From Dechloromonas sp. HYN0024 (GTDB lineage Bacteria; Pseudomonadota; Gammaproteobacteria; Burkholderiales; Rhodocyclaceae), in NCBI RefSeq assembly GCF_003441615.1, contig NZ_CP031842.1, positions 1,382,501-1,446,500 on the forward strand: a DNA stretch of 64,000 nt, in the 5' to 3' direction. Under the pieces are notes generated by a model. It was not told the DNA's origin. It saw nothing but the letters and a program-made list of their open reading frames with translations, and did no database searches. Position numbers and translations under genes: made by a program. The stretch's first letter is position 1, and every line of letters starts with the position of its first letter. Below are positions 41,201 through 48,923 of this stretch, piece after piece.

Positions 41201-41360
41201 GTTGTTCAAACAGTTTATCCAGGCGGTCAACATCGTCCTTGAAGGCAATATGCCCGGCCAGTTCGTTGAGCATCCTTACTAACTGGCGGTGCTGTTCGTC
41301 GACTTTGGGCAAACCCGTATCGAAATTGTCATCCCACGGAAATATGTCGATCGACTTCAT
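38253..41360 (-). CDS. Hemerythrin-sensor hybrid histidine kinase
   Basis: A 1035-residue cytoplasmic kinase with no membrane helix. Residues 1 to about 130 are a bacteriohemerythrin domain with diiron-type ligands in [27 protein letters not shown] and HILEFDRNM. Two PAS domains (about 205-315 and 335-445) and a GAF domain (about 500-650; [26 protein letters not shown]) follow, then the histidine in [15 protein letters not shown], the ATPase ([24 protein letters not shown]) and a receiver with the Asp in [13 protein letters not shown]. It probably senses oxygen or NO. It converges with draT and diverges from the SIR2-like operon. Confidence 0.9.
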   Translation of the reverse strand: MKSIDIFPWDDNFDTGLPKVDEQHRQLVRMLNELAGHIAFKDDVDRLDKLFEQLADYTVYHFGYEEGIWHTYLADDPYEHEHRKSHEAFIDEVARLRSSLTTRPLTEVADEALSFLARWLASHILEFDRNMAYTVLAIQAGLSPDAAKQQAKEQMGGTTRALIDIILSIYATLSNNTLRLMRELSEHRQAENELFQAKAALEKSEKLLETIVDTAPMRIFWKDRDLNYLGCNSIFARDAGKDTPDQLIGQNDYQMCWAAQADLYRADDEAVISSTIPKLNYEEPQTTPDGQTLWARSSKVPLRDSNNEVIGILGIYDDITAQKSSTVALQQSEERFHSLYSAMTEGVALHELVFDNEGTPVDYRLLDVNPAYESILGLTRESVIGRLASEIYGEAAFLEEFSSVAQTGKPLRFEPPYEPMGKTFAISVFSPGKNQFASIFRDVTEQARAQLALRDSEEKLRQALHAEKQATEEQRRLNRALRLLSQCNLTLLRDASETDLLNDICRLIVENGGYLMAWVGYAENDSKKTVRAVAQSGYEDGYLENLNVSWDSNTVTGQGPTGLAICTGETQINQNVLTNPRMEPWRIAAVQRGYRASIALPLGRDNAVFGSLTVYAAEPDAFGAEEVALLEELALNLNFGIQVHRTRLQREAAIAANQAKSSFIANMSHEIRTPLNAISGMVHLLKRSGVTPEQEDKLSKIDTAGQHLLQIVNSVLDLSKIEADKLVLEEKPIHITTLLTNAASMISEKAKAKNLTLVVKALPENIALQGDETRLQQALLNYLSNAVKFTQAGEIEVSCAVIEKRVDDVKIRIQVRDTGIGIEPDVLPRLFSAFEQADNSTTRKYGGTGLGLAITKEIARLMQGEAGVDSTPGRGSTFWLTARLKCSPVIDEKEPAVPSAQIEAALIDKFSGRTVLLVEDEPINQEIARMYLECVDLKVDSAGDGVDAIAMSKAKTYDLILMDMQMPRMDGLEATRQIRQLANYAHTPIIAMTANAFVDDQQHCMEAGMSDFIAKPVSPDILFATLLRNLQDSTT

Positions 41361-41545
41361 GGCGTCGCCATCTATTAGAAACGGTAAAAATATAAAATCA
41401 GTAACTATTCTATCGCTTTGGGCCTAGGCCAGCGTTCAAAAATGAATGGTTTTGGCAGCTTTTTTCGGTGCTTCGTGAATATCGTCACGTAATGTCGGTG
41501 CGGGTGGCGCGGTCGGAAAATTGTCGGGCGGCCCCCTGGATGCCC

Positions 41546-41561
41546 TGTCACAAACCCGACA
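41546..41561 (+). promoter_or_regulatory. NifA upstream activator site (SIR2-like operon)
   Basis: Perfect TGT-N10-ACA (TGTCACAAACCCGACA), about 86 bases upstream of the start point predicted from the -24/-12 element, in line with the spacing at nifV and nifB. Confidence 0.75.
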
Positions 41562-41611
41562 ATCGACCGATGCTTCGGCCGGAAAGCCGCACCCAATAAG
41601 GACCGGGAATC

Positions 41612-41627
41612 GGGCGTGGAATTTGCT
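41612..41627 (+). promoter_or_regulatory. Sigma-54-like promoter of SIR2-like operon
   Basis: GGGCGT-GGAAT-TTGCT keeps the invariant GG and GC ten bases apart and a full TTGCT -12 box; the -24 box has three differences from TGGCAC. The predicted start point is about 23 bases before ATG 41662. Confidence 0.68.
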
Positions 41628-41661
41628 GTAAAGGGCTACATCCCCTTACAGAGCAAACAAA

Positions 41662-42498
41662 ATGACTCCAGAACTGCGCGAAAAACTGCTGGCCGGCCTC
41701 AAGGATGGCAGCATCGTTCCCTACCTTGGCCCCGGTGTGCTGGCGGATGTGAAAAATGCAGCGACCGGAGCACCCATTCCGGCCGACAGCAATTCACTGA
41801 TCTATGCCATGAACGATGGCAAGCCGATGGCCCCCAAGCTGATGTACGAATTTCCCCGTGCCGCGATGAACGTCGAACTCAAGCGCGGGCGTAGCGCTGT
41901 CACCAAGTTCCTCAATCGTACCTACGGCGAGACGGCTTGGACGCGGGGCGCCGTGCATGACTGGATCAAGGCGATTGCCCCGCATTACGTGATCGACATC
42001 AACCGCGATACCCAGTTGCAGGATTCTTACGCCGATGTGCCGCACAACCTGATCGTCGGCATCGCCCGCCTCGGCGGCACCGACTTCCGCTACAAGCTGT
42101 ATTTCTGGGATGGCACGGCTTATCAGAAGACGACAGTGATCAATCCGGGTATCCCCATTCTCTACAAGCCGATGGGGACGCCCAGGCCGGAAGCCAACTA
42201 CATCGCTTCCGACGCCGATTACGTCGATTTCATCACCGAACTGATGGGTGGTTTCTCGATTCCGCCCGAGGTGAAGGAACTGCGCAAGGGCAAGCAATAC
42301 CTGCTGATGGGCCTGCGCCTCAACCGCGACACCGAACGCATGGTGATGTCTGACGTTATCTACGCCGCTGCTGAGCCGGCTGGCTGGGTGCTGATCCAGA
42401 ACCCGACCGACAAGGAGCGCCGCTTCTGCAAGAAACAGAAGCTCGAACTGATCGAAGCGGATGTCTTCGATCTGATCGGTGCGGCCATCGCTGCCTGA
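41662..42498 (+). CDS. SIR2-like domain protein, nif-regulated
   Basis: A 278-residue soluble protein. Its start, LKDGSIVPYLGPGVLADV, matches the nucleotide-binding beginning of SIR2-like (sirtuin-fold) proteins, and APHYVIDINRDTQLQDSYAD resembles the sirtuin-type strand following it. The classic zinc-finger cysteines and the catalytic histidine of deacetylase sirtuins are not evident, so NAD binding or hydrolysis is possible but unproven. It is the first gene of a four-gene operon behind a NifA/sigma-54 control region. Its partners are an unknown protein, a hemerythrin and a Rieske protein. Confidence 0.7.
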   Translation: MTPELREKLLAGLKDGSIVPYLGPGVLADVKNAATGAPIPADSNSLIYAMNDGKPMAPKLMYEFPRAAMNVELKRGRSAVTKFLNRTYGETAWTRGAVHDWIKAIAPHYVIDINRDTQLQDSYADVPHNLIVGIARLGGTDFRYKLYFWDGTAYQKTTVINPGIPILYKPMGTPRPEANYIASDADYVDFITELMGGFSIPPEVKELRKGKQYLLMGLRLNRDTERMVMSDVIYAAAEPAGWVLIQNPTDKERRFCKKQKLELIEADVFDLIGAAIAA

Positions 42499-42525
42499 AA
42501 TTACTCAATCCACCAAGGAAGAAAC

Positions 42526-43083
42526 ATGTCGCTCGATCGTTACGAACCCCTTTTCTTTAACGCCAATTTCAAGGAATCCGCCAGCACCGGGGCGCTCGTC
42601 GCCTATCGCGGCGAACTGATCCTCGAGGAAGGCGAAGTGGCCGATGCCAACGGCCGCCGCAAGCCGCCGACGGAAGTCCTCAAACAGGCTGTCCTGCTCG
42701 GCGATGCCGGTGGTCTCCGGTTGATTTCCGGTTCACTCGACGAATTGCAGCAGTTCCCGCTGGTCGTCGAAAAATTCGGTGCCGATTTCAATGCCGGGAC
42801 CATTGCGGTCTTCTTTACCGTCAATATTCCCAAAGGCTTCGTGACGACGGCCAATGGTGCCAGCATCGCCTTTATCCCGTTGGTCCAGGGCATGGTGTGG
42901 ACCGAGCTGTGCGATCTGGTGGCGCTCGACAAGGGGGATTTCAAGGGGCAGAGCGCCGCTGACAAGGTGGCGACAGTGTATGGCGCCCTCAAGAGCTACA
43001 AGTTCAAGTATGCCGAGCAGAGCGTGGAAGAGGCGCTGAAGACCACCAACAACGCCAAGCGCGAAACGCACGGGGCAATCTGA
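42526..43083 (+). CDS. Uncharacterised 185-residue protein of the SIR2-like operon
   Basis: A soluble protein beginning MSLDRYEPLFFNANFKESAS, with a beta-rich first half (TGALVAYRGELILEEGEV), a central FTVNIPKGFVTTANGASIAFIPLVQGMVWTELCDLVAL split by turns, and a helical end. It has a single cysteine and no recognised motif. A strong AAGGAAG site precedes ATG 42526. It overlaps the following hemerythrin gene by one base and is probably co-regulated with nif. Family not recognised. Confidence 0.72.
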   Translation: MSLDRYEPLFFNANFKESASTGALVAYRGELILEEGEVADANGRRKPPTEVLKQAVLLGDAGGLRLISGSLDELQQFPLVVEKFGADFNAGTIAVFFTVNIPKGFVTTANGASIAFIPLVQGMVWTELCDLVALDKGDFKGQSAADKVATVYGALKSYKFKYAEQSVEEALKTTNNAKRETHGAI

Positions 43084-43460
43084 TGGCCTGGGATGCGGCC
43101 CGTCACGCTCTGGGTGTCGCCGAAATGGATGACACCCACCGGGAGTTCGTCGAGTTGTCGTATGCCTTGCTGGTGGCGTCCGACGAGGCGTTTCCGGGGC
43201 TTTTTGTTCGTCTGATTGAGCATACTCGCCAGCATTTTGACGACGAAAACAAGCTCATGAAGGCGTGCCGCTTCCCGGCGACCGGCGAACACAACAGCGA
43301 GCACCTGCGGGTGCTTGGCGAACTGGCTTTCTTTGCCCGTGGGGTGGCAGCCGGCCGCCTTGGACTGGCTCGTGATTACGTCCGCAACCTCCCGGCCTGG
43401 TTCGCCACCCATCTGTCCACCATGGATTCGGCGCTGGCGGGGTGTTTGAAAAAGGGGTGA
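43083..43460 (+). CDS. Bacteriohemerythrin
   Basis: A 125-residue single-domain hemerythrin that binds O2 at a diiron site. The ligand pattern is complete: His in MDDTHREF, His and Glu in EHTRQHFDDENKLM, two His in HNSEHLRVL, and His/Asp in THLSTMD. The start is GATGG right at the end of the preceding gene (one-base overlap). In a nif-regulated operon an oxygen-carrier or scavenger role is plausible, as shown for McHr in methanotrophs; that extension is inference. Confidence 0.88.
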   Translation: MAWDAARHALGVAEMDDTHREFVELSYALLVASDEAFPGLFVRLIEHTRQHFDDENKLMKACRFPATGEHNSEHLRVLGELAFFARGVAAGRLGLARDYVRNLPAWFATHLSTMDSALAGCLKKG

Positions 43461-43465
43461 GGGCG

Positions 43466-43852
43466 ATGGACCGCATGGCCCCTAAGTTCCCCGTCTGCAC
43501 TAGCCAGGAACTGGCCAACGGCCAGTATCGCAAACTGCTCCTGGTGTTCGAGGCGAAAGAGGAAGAATGTCTCGTCCTGCGCTTTGATGGCCGGATATTC
43601 GCCTATCTCAACCGTTGCGTGCATATGCCGCGCCGTCTCGATTGCGAAGAGAAGCAGATCTTTGACCAGAGCGGGCGCTACCTGCGCTGCTCCATGCACG
43701 GCATCGTCTACACACCGCAAACCGGCGCTTCGGTCAGCGCCATGTGCGAAGGCGAACGTCTGCATGCGGTCGATAGCTACGAAGAAAGCGGGGTGGTCGG
43801 TATTGCCGATTTCCGGGTTTCTTCGATCAGCCAGTCAGCGCCACCCGTTTGA
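43466..43852 (+). CDS. Rieske-type [2Fe-2S] protein
   Basis: A 128-residue soluble ferredoxin-like protein with the Rieske ligands CVH (C-x-H) and, 16 residues further on, CSMH (C-x2-H) followed by GIVYTPQTG. The layout fits small Rieske ferredoxins of the NirD/biphenyl-dioxygenase type. ATG 43466 is preceded by AGGGG; a GTG at 43442 would overlap the hemerythrin gene. It closes the SIR2-like operon and probably passes electrons to an oxygenase or reductase, possibly an operon partner. The partner is unknown. Confidence 0.85.
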   Translation: MDRMAPKFPVCTSQELANGQYRKLLLVFEAKEEECLVLRFDGRIFAYLNRCVHMPRRLDCEEKQIFDQSGRYLRCSMHGIVYTPQTGASVSAMCEGERLHAVDSYEESGVVGIADFRVSSISQSAPPV

Positions 43853-44108
43853 TCGTTTACCACCAGAAAATGCCGGGCAGAAGCATTTGATGCGCCGGCC
43901 ACCGTACACGCAGACCTCACCTATGCGGCTATCCATAAGGTACAAGCGTCCGCTGGCAGGGCACTTGTGGAGATGAAATCCCGACTGATCCGGTGAGGTG
44001 TCGGGGCACGGGTTAGTGTCGCACTGGTTTCATATTTATGTTAAATATGCTGCCTCGTGTTCCAGGTTCGTTCGCGACTCAAATTGCCTGCGCATCAAGT
44101 GTTGGACG

Positions 44109-46130
44109 ATGCAAGGGTTTCAAGGGAGCCCTGTGCATAGCCCACAACCACAACGGATAATGCGTCTGGCGACAGGCTTTCTCGCGGCTTATGCGCTGAT
44201 CGCTGTCGGGTTGCTGGGTTCCGGTGCCGATATCTACGAACATCTGCACCTTGAACTCGATGCCGTAAACGGGATTTTGTCCCTCCTTCTGGCGGCCTTC
44301 CTGCTCGCCAAGCAGAGCCGCATGCCGGCTGCTGTCCGTCAGGCGCTGGCGATCTGTTTCGCTTATGCCGCCTTTGCCGAAATTCTTCATGCGCTGGTTG
44401 GTATCGAGTGGTCAGGGCCCATGCAGTGGGTCAGTGAGTCGGCTAAAACCTTACGGCCAGCCACCTGGCCACCCTCCGCCTACATTCTGCCAATCGGACT
44501 GGTTTATCCCTGGTTGCTGCTCAAGGGCCGGATTGCTTTCAGGCCGACACTGTTTGCCGGGATCATGGCGCTGCTTATGGTGTCCCTGTTGTTGGTGGCC
44601 TGGTCCCTGCCGAAATACGTGGATACCGGCATTCTGGGGATTCAGCGGCCAACTCAGGCCCCGCTTTTGCTGCTGTTGGCCTGGCTTGTTGTCGCTTTCT
44701 ACCGGCAACGAAAGGCACATCCCCTCTACGAAGGCATCTCGTGGATGTGTGCCTTGCTCTTTCTGTCTGACCTTTCCATGCTGTTTTCAACGTCGCCGCA
44801 TGAGAAATTCACCATGGTGGCGCATAGCGGAAAACTGCTCTCCTACACCTTCCTCCACACCATCCAGATGCGTCTGGCGGCGGCTGATAGCGATGCGCGA
44901 CTAGCGGCAGAAGTGGCATTGGCTGAGAGTGAGTTGCGTCTGCGCCTGGTCATCGACTCGTTACCCGATCTTATTTGGCTCAAGGATGGTGAAGGGGTTT
45001 ATCTCAGTTGCAATCGCCGGTTCGAATTGTTTTTTGGTGCCCGTGAAGCGGAGATCGTCGGCAAGACGGATTACGATTTCGTCAGTAAGGATCTGGCCGA
45101 TTTGTTCAGAAAAAATGACCGGATTGCCATCGAAAAAAATTGTCCTGCGGTTAATGAAGAAGAAGTGCCTTTCGCTTCAGACGGCCATCGCGAAATACTT
45201 GAAACCACCAAGGTGGCGATCCGTGATGCCGATGCGCGGCTGATCGGGGTATTGGGTATTGGTCATGACATTACCCGTCGCAAGCAAGCCGAAGACGAAC
45301 TGGATCGACACCGTAATCATCTGGAGTTGCTGGTCGAAGAGCGTACTGCAGCCCTGGTGGTCGCCAAGGAACTGGCAGAGTCAGCCAACCGGGCGAAGAG
45401 CGCCTTTCTGGCCAATATGAGCCACGAATTGCGCACGCCGATGAACGGCATTCTGGGCATGCTGAATTTGTTGCAGCGTCGGATTGTCGATGAAAAGAGC
45501 CTGGATCAGCTGGAAAAAGCCAAGATATCGGCCAATCGTCTGTTGGCTATCCTTAATGAAATTCTCGATTTGTCAAAAATCGAGGCCGACCGAATGACGC
45601 TCGAATCCGTCCCGTTTGCGCTGAATAGTGTGCTGGATAATGTCGTGTCGCTGTTCGACCAGAGGGCATCGGAGAAGGGCTTGAATCTGCTGGTTGATAT
45701 ATCGCCGACCTTGGCCCTGCGCGCATTGCAGGGAGATCCCTTGCGCTTGGGTCAGATCCTGATCAATCTGGTCGGCAATGCCATCAAGTTCTCGCATCGT
45801 GGCGATATCAACATCCGCCTGGGCGTCGGCGCCGAAGACGAGCACAGCCTGTTGCTGCGTTTTGAGGTGGAAGACAACGGGATTGGCTTCAATCCGGAAG
45901 ACCGGGAGCGTCTTTTCAGTCCGTTCGAGCAGGCCGATAACTCGACCACGCGCAAGTTCGGCGGTACGGGTCTGGGTTTGAGTATCTGCAAGCGCCTGGT
46001 TGGTCTGATGGGTGGCGAGATCGATGTCATCAGTTCGCCCGGAGACGGATGTGTCTTCTGGTTCACTGCCCGCATCAACAAGGCCGTTCCGGCGCCATCG
46101 TTGGCCGCGTCGGCAGGTAGCAGCCACTAA
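44109..46130 (+). CDS. Membrane sensor histidine kinase (MASE3-like, PAS, HisKA, HATPase)
   Basis: A 673-residue kinase from ATG 44109. About seven membrane helices (residues 20-250), with spacing and motifs like MASE3 sensors (AFAEILHALVGIEW, SAYILPIGLVYPWLL), are followed by a PAS domain (about 285-400; LPDLIWLKDGEGVYLSCN). The histidine is in [16 protein letters not shown], and the ATPase has DNGIGFNPEDRERLF and GGTGLGLSI. There is no receiver domain. The start is uncertain: 43998 and 44160 are also in frame and none has a good ribosome-binding site. The stimulus is unknown. Confidence 0.85.
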   Translation: MQGFQGSPVHSPQPQRIMRLATGFLAAYALIAVGLLGSGADIYEHLHLELDAVNGILSLLLAAFLLAKQSRMPAAVRQALAICFAYAAFAEILHALVGIEWSGPMQWVSESAKTLRPATWPPSAYILPIGLVYPWLLLKGRIAFRPTLFAGIMALLMVSLLLVAWSLPKYVDTGILGIQRPTQAPLLLLLAWLVVAFYRQRKAHPLYEGISWMCALLFLSDLSMLFSTSPHEKFTMVAHSGKLLSYTFLHTIQMRLAAADSDARLAAEVALAESELRLRLVIDSLPDLIWLKDGEGVYLSCNRRFELFFGAREAEIVGKTDYDFVSKDLADLFRKNDRIAIEKNCPAVNEEEVPFASDGHREILETTKVAIRDADARLIGVLGIGHDITRRKQAEDELDRHRNHLELLVEERTAALVVAKELAESANRAKSAFLANMSHELRTPMNGILGMLNLLQRRIVDEKSLDQLEKAKISANRLLAILNEILDLSKIEADRMTLESVPFALNSVLDNVVSLFDQRASEKGLNLLVDISPTLALRALQGDPLRLGQILINLVGNAIKFSHRGDINIRLGVGAEDEHSLLLRFEVEDNGIGFNPEDRERLFSPFEQADNSTTRKFGGTGLGLSICKRLVGLMGGEIDVISSPGDGCVFWFTARINKAVPAPSLAASAGSSH

Positions 46131-46136
46131 GCAACA

Positions 46137-46168
46137 CCGCCCGGACCGACCGACGGCGATCCGGGCGG
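46137..46168 (+). other. Hairpin after the MASE3-like kinase
   Basis: Arms CCGCCCGGA and TCCGGGCGG form a perfect 9-bp stem with a 14-base loop, seven bases after the kinase stop. There is no T run. It lies just upstream of a sigma-54 promoter and may insulate it. Confidence 0.5.
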
Positions 46169-46182
46169 CATGCTTGCGGACT

Positions 46183-46198
46183 TGGCACGCCCGTTGCA
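46183..46198 (+). promoter_or_regulatory. Sigma-54 (-24/-12) promoter before the 86-residue gene
   Basis: TGGCAC-GCCCG-TTGCA is an exact consensus match. The start point is expected near 46210, giving a leader of about 68 bases. No perfect TGT-N10-ACA was found upstream; TGT-N10-ACT at 46052 is the nearest. Confidence 0.85.
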
Positions 46199-46277
46199 GA
46201 GGGAGGGTGAAACCCATGGCCAGCGTCGACTTTGCGACATGGCCGAGAACGCCAGCCCAACCCCAACGGAGTTCGTC

Positions 46278-46538
46278 ATGAAGCCGAGTACCATCGATTG
46301 CAAGGGCCAGAGCGTCAGTCTGGGTGACAAGGTCCGCGTACTTGAAGTCACTACCGATGCCGACCTTGACGAGGACGATCTCGAGATGTTCCGGGATATG
46401 GTCGGTGCCATCTGTGACATCGAGCGCATCGATGCCGACGGTGCTGCCTGGGTGGCGCTGTGGTGGAATGGTGACGAAGGTACGGTGCTCACCCAGATTG
46501 GCCTGGCACCGTGGCAGATGGAGCGTGTGAAGGGGTAA
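46278..46538 (+). CDS. Small unknown protein with a sigma-54 promoter
   Basis: An 86-residue acidic protein (MKPSTIDCKGQSVSLGDKVRVLEV, then DEDDLEMFRDMVGAICDIERID, ending in VALWWNGDEGTVLTQIGLAPWQMERVKG, in three parts). It looks like a small SH3-type beta barrel, as in NifZ or NifT-like proteins, but is not recognised. ATG 46278 has an ACGGAG site; the longer frame to 46170 would begin upstream of the predicted transcript. A perfect sigma-54 promoter 80 bases upstream suggests expression under nitrogen limitation. Confidence 0.75.
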   Translation: MKPSTIDCKGQSVSLGDKVRVLEVTTDADLDEDDLEMFRDMVGAICDIERIDADGAAWVALWWNGDEGTVLTQIGLAPWQMERVKG

Positions 46539-46634
46539 GCTGGCGGTGCCCGGCTGCTGACGGAAACAACGTGGCAGACGGGATCGTCGCCGGTCGGTCC
46601 GCCCTTCAGTATTGGCTTGATTCTGATGTGACGC

Positions 46635-46650
46635 GGGCACGGGGCTTGCT
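46635..46650 (+). promoter_or_regulatory. Sigma-54 (-24/-12) promoter before the SagB-type gene
   Basis: GGGCAC-GGGGC-TTGCT differs from TGGCAC-N5-TTGCW at one base. The predicted start is near 46662, 22 bases before the GTG start codon. No NifA site was found upstream. Confidence 0.75.
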
Positions 46651-46683
46651 GAAATCCACCAAACGCCAAGGAAACCCCCCATC

Positions 46684-48330
46684 GTGTCGGATACCTCACA
46701 AGATGTTGTACGCGCTTACCACGCCCGGACCAAGCACCGCTTCGACGCCTATGCCGAAGGCCCCGGTCAGCTTGACTGGGATGCCCAGCCGGCGGCCTTT
46801 CGCCACTATCCGGGGGCACCCCTGTGCGAATTGCCGCTGGCCGCCGATCGCTTCGAGCGGCCCTACCGGCAACTTCCGGACAAGCCGGCAGTTGCCATCG
46901 CCGCTGACCTCAACAGCCTGGGGGCCTTGCTGGAACTGTCCTTCGGCCTGTCCGCCTGGAAAAGCTGGGGGCCGAACCGCTGGGCGCTGCGTTGCAATCC
47001 TTCATCCGGCAACCTGCACCCGGTTGAAGCCTATGTTCTGAGTTGCGGTCTGGCCGGGGTCGGCGATGGCCTGCATCACTACGACCCGGAGAACCACGCC
47101 CTCGAAGGCCGGGCGCTCACTGCCCCGGGGGGCGGTGATGCCTGGCTGGCCGTCGGTTTGACCAGCATCATGTGGCGTGAAGCCTGGAAATACGGCGAAC
47201 GCGCCTTTCGCTACTGCCAGCTCGATGTCGGCCATGCCGCCGGGGCGCTCGCCTATGCGGCGGCGCTGCTCGGCTGGGAAGTCGTGCCGCTGGCCATCAG
47301 CACCGACACGCTGGGCCATTGCCTCGGTGTTGACCGGTCTGACGACTTCCCCGCCTCGCGTTTCGCTTTTACTGAAAACGAAGAGCCGGAAATCCTCTTC
47401 GCCATCCGCGCCGCCGGCCTGAGTGCAGTGCCCGTCGGCATGGCGCTGCCCGATTGGCTGCAAAGCGCCGACTGGCAAGGCAAGCCCAGCCGTATCGACG
47501 CATCGCCCGGCTATCGCTGGCCGGCCATCGATCAGGTGGCGGCGGCCAGTCGTGTCGCGGAGCGCCAGCCGGAATCGAGCCTGCTGTCACTGCCGGCGCT
47601 GGCCCCTCATACGACGCTGGCCGGCGCGGCCAAAATCATTCGCCAGCGACGCAGTGGTCAGCGCTTCGATCCCCGTTGCAGCCTGCCCAAAGCGGTCTTC
47701 TACCGGATGCTCGATGCCGTTTTGCCCCGCTCCCAAAGCCCCTGGCTGGCACACAATGCCAATCCGCATATCCATCTCCTGCTCTTTGTGCTGCGCGTCG
47801 ATGGCCTGTCCCCCGGCCTCTACCTGCTGCCCCGCACCCCGGCTGCGGCCAGCGAACTCACCGAGGCGCTGATGCCGGCCGACGAGCGCTTTGCCGCCCG
47901 TTGCCCGGTCACTGAGATCGACCCCGAATGCCCGCCCCATCTTGGCCTGATCCGGCTGGCCAAACTCGGGTTGCAGGAAATGCAGCGTCTGGCGCGATCA
48001 CTCTCCTGCCATCAGGATATTGCTTCAACCAGTGCCTTCTCCCTCGGCATGCTCGGCGAATTCGATGTCGCCGCCGGCGCGGGGAACGGTTACCGCGAAT
48101 TGCTGCGCGAAGCCGGTCTGATTGGTCAGGTGCTCTATCTTGAAGCCGAGGCTGCCGGGGTGCGCGGCACCGGTATCGGCTGCTTTTTCGATGACCCGGT
48201 GCACCAGTTGATCGGCTTGCGCGATTCGCGTTACCAGAGCGTCTATCACTTTACGGTGGGCACCGCGATCACCGATGAACGGATCGAAACCGGCCCGCCT
48301 TACCCGCAACGCCAACAGGACCAGCCATGA
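46684..48330 (+). CDS. Tandem SagB-type nitroreductase-fold protein
   Basis: A 548-residue protein made of two nitroreductase-fold halves. The first (about 70-250) has the SagB-type signature NPSSGNLHPVEAYVLSCG and DGLHHYDPENHALE, with likely FMN-binding residues. The second (about 300-540) has IIRQRRSGQRFDP, GLSPGLYLLPR and a weaker FMN pattern. SagB-type enzymes oxidise azolines to azoles, but no YcaO partner or peptide gene is nearby, so another flavin chemistry is likely. It starts with GTG, overlaps the ankyrin gene by four bases, and has its own sigma-54 promoter. Confidence 0.82.
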   Translation: MSDTSQDVVRAYHARTKHRFDAYAEGPGQLDWDAQPAAFRHYPGAPLCELPLAADRFERPYRQLPDKPAVAIAADLNSLGALLELSFGLSAWKSWGPNRWALRCNPSSGNLHPVEAYVLSCGLAGVGDGLHHYDPENHALEGRALTAPGGGDAWLAVGLTSIMWREAWKYGERAFRYCQLDVGHAAGALAYAAALLGWEVVPLAISTDTLGHCLGVDRSDDFPASRFAFTENEEPEILFAIRAAGLSAVPVGMALPDWLQSADWQGKPSRIDASPGYRWPAIDQVAAASRVAERQPESSLLSLPALAPHTTLAGAAKIIRQRRSGQRFDPRCSLPKAVFYRMLDAVLPRSQSPWLAHNANPHIHLLLFVLRVDGLSPGLYLLPRTPAAASELTEALMPADERFAARCPVTEIDPECPPHLGLIRLAKLGLQEMQRLARSLSCHQDIASTSAFSLGMLGEFDVAAGAGNGYRELLREAGLIGQVLYLEAEAAGVRGTGIGCFFDDPVHQLIGLRDSRYQSVYHFTVGTAITDERIETGPPYPQRQQDQP

Positions 48331-48776
48331 CCCCACAACTTGCAGCCTTCCTCGCCGAACACGGCTTTGCCGCCGACAACATCAATGCGCCGCAGGCCGA
48401 CGGCCGCTTCACGCCATTGATGCGCGCTGCCAAGCTTGGCCGGCTCGATTTGGTCGATGAGCTGATTTCCCTGGGGGTCGACCTCGACGCCCTCAATGCT
48501 GATGGCTGCAATGCCTTGTGGCTGGCCTGCTACAACGGCAGCCATGCCCTCATCGAGCGGCTGATCGCCGCCGGCATCGGTATCGATGTGCAGAACGGCA
48601 ACGGTGCGACCTGCCTGATGTACGTCGCCTCGAACAGCAAGCCCGACCTCGTCGAATTGCTGCTGAATAAAGGCGCCAACGCGACATTGAAGAACTTCGA
48701 CGACTTCAGTGCCCTTGATCTGGCCGCTTCACGGGAGTGCCTGATCCTGCTGCGCAGCAAGAAAGCGACGGGCTGA
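48327..48776 (+). CDS. Ankyrin-repeat protein
   Basis: A 149-residue protein with about three ankyrin repeats: DGRFTPLMRAAKLGRLDLVDELISLGVDLD, then DGCNALWLACYNGSHALIERLIAAGIGID and GATCLMYVASNSKPDLVELLLNKGA with their short linkers. It is probably a protein-binding adaptor for the SagB-type protein, whose stop codon its ATG overlaps (ATGA). A DFSALDLAASRE half repeat ends the protein. No enzymatic motif is seen. Confidence 0.88.
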   Translation: MTPQLAAFLAEHGFAADNINAPQADGRFTPLMRAAKLGRLDLVDELISLGVDLDALNADGCNALWLACYNGSHALIERLIAAGIGIDVQNGNGATCLMYVASNSKPDLVELLLNKGANATLKNFDDFSALDLAASRECLILLRSKKATG

Positions 48777-48923
48777 ACGAAAAGCCCTGTATTTAAGAGG
48801 CGATGCGGTATACACTTTTAACACCTTTGTTGGTTTTATAGATTACCGTGTGGTGTTGCTGAATTTTCAGTGCCACCAGACGATACCCCAGACCGTCTGC
48901 CCGATCCGGGCAAGGAAGCAGGT

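Larger units (their letters stand above)
41361..41661 (+). promoter_or_regulatory. Control region between hemerythrin kinase and SIR2-like operon
   Basis: This 301-base divergent gap has no supported gene. It holds a perfect NifA site, a sigma-54-like promoter and a 9-bp inverted repeat (ATTGTCGGG at 41520-41528, CCCGACAAT at 41555-41563) that overlaps the NifA site. Near the kinase start it is AT-rich. Confidence 0.7.

Noticed and set aside
43954..43969. Possible sigma-54 promoter TGGCAG-N5-TTGTG before the MASE3-like kinase
   Set aside because: The invariant GC of the -12 box is GT here, and the start codon is 140 bases away, so it was not called.
46052..46067. TGT-N10-ACT upstream of the 46183 promoter
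   Set aside because: One base off the NifA consensus and within the coding region of the kinase; insufficient to claim a NifA site.
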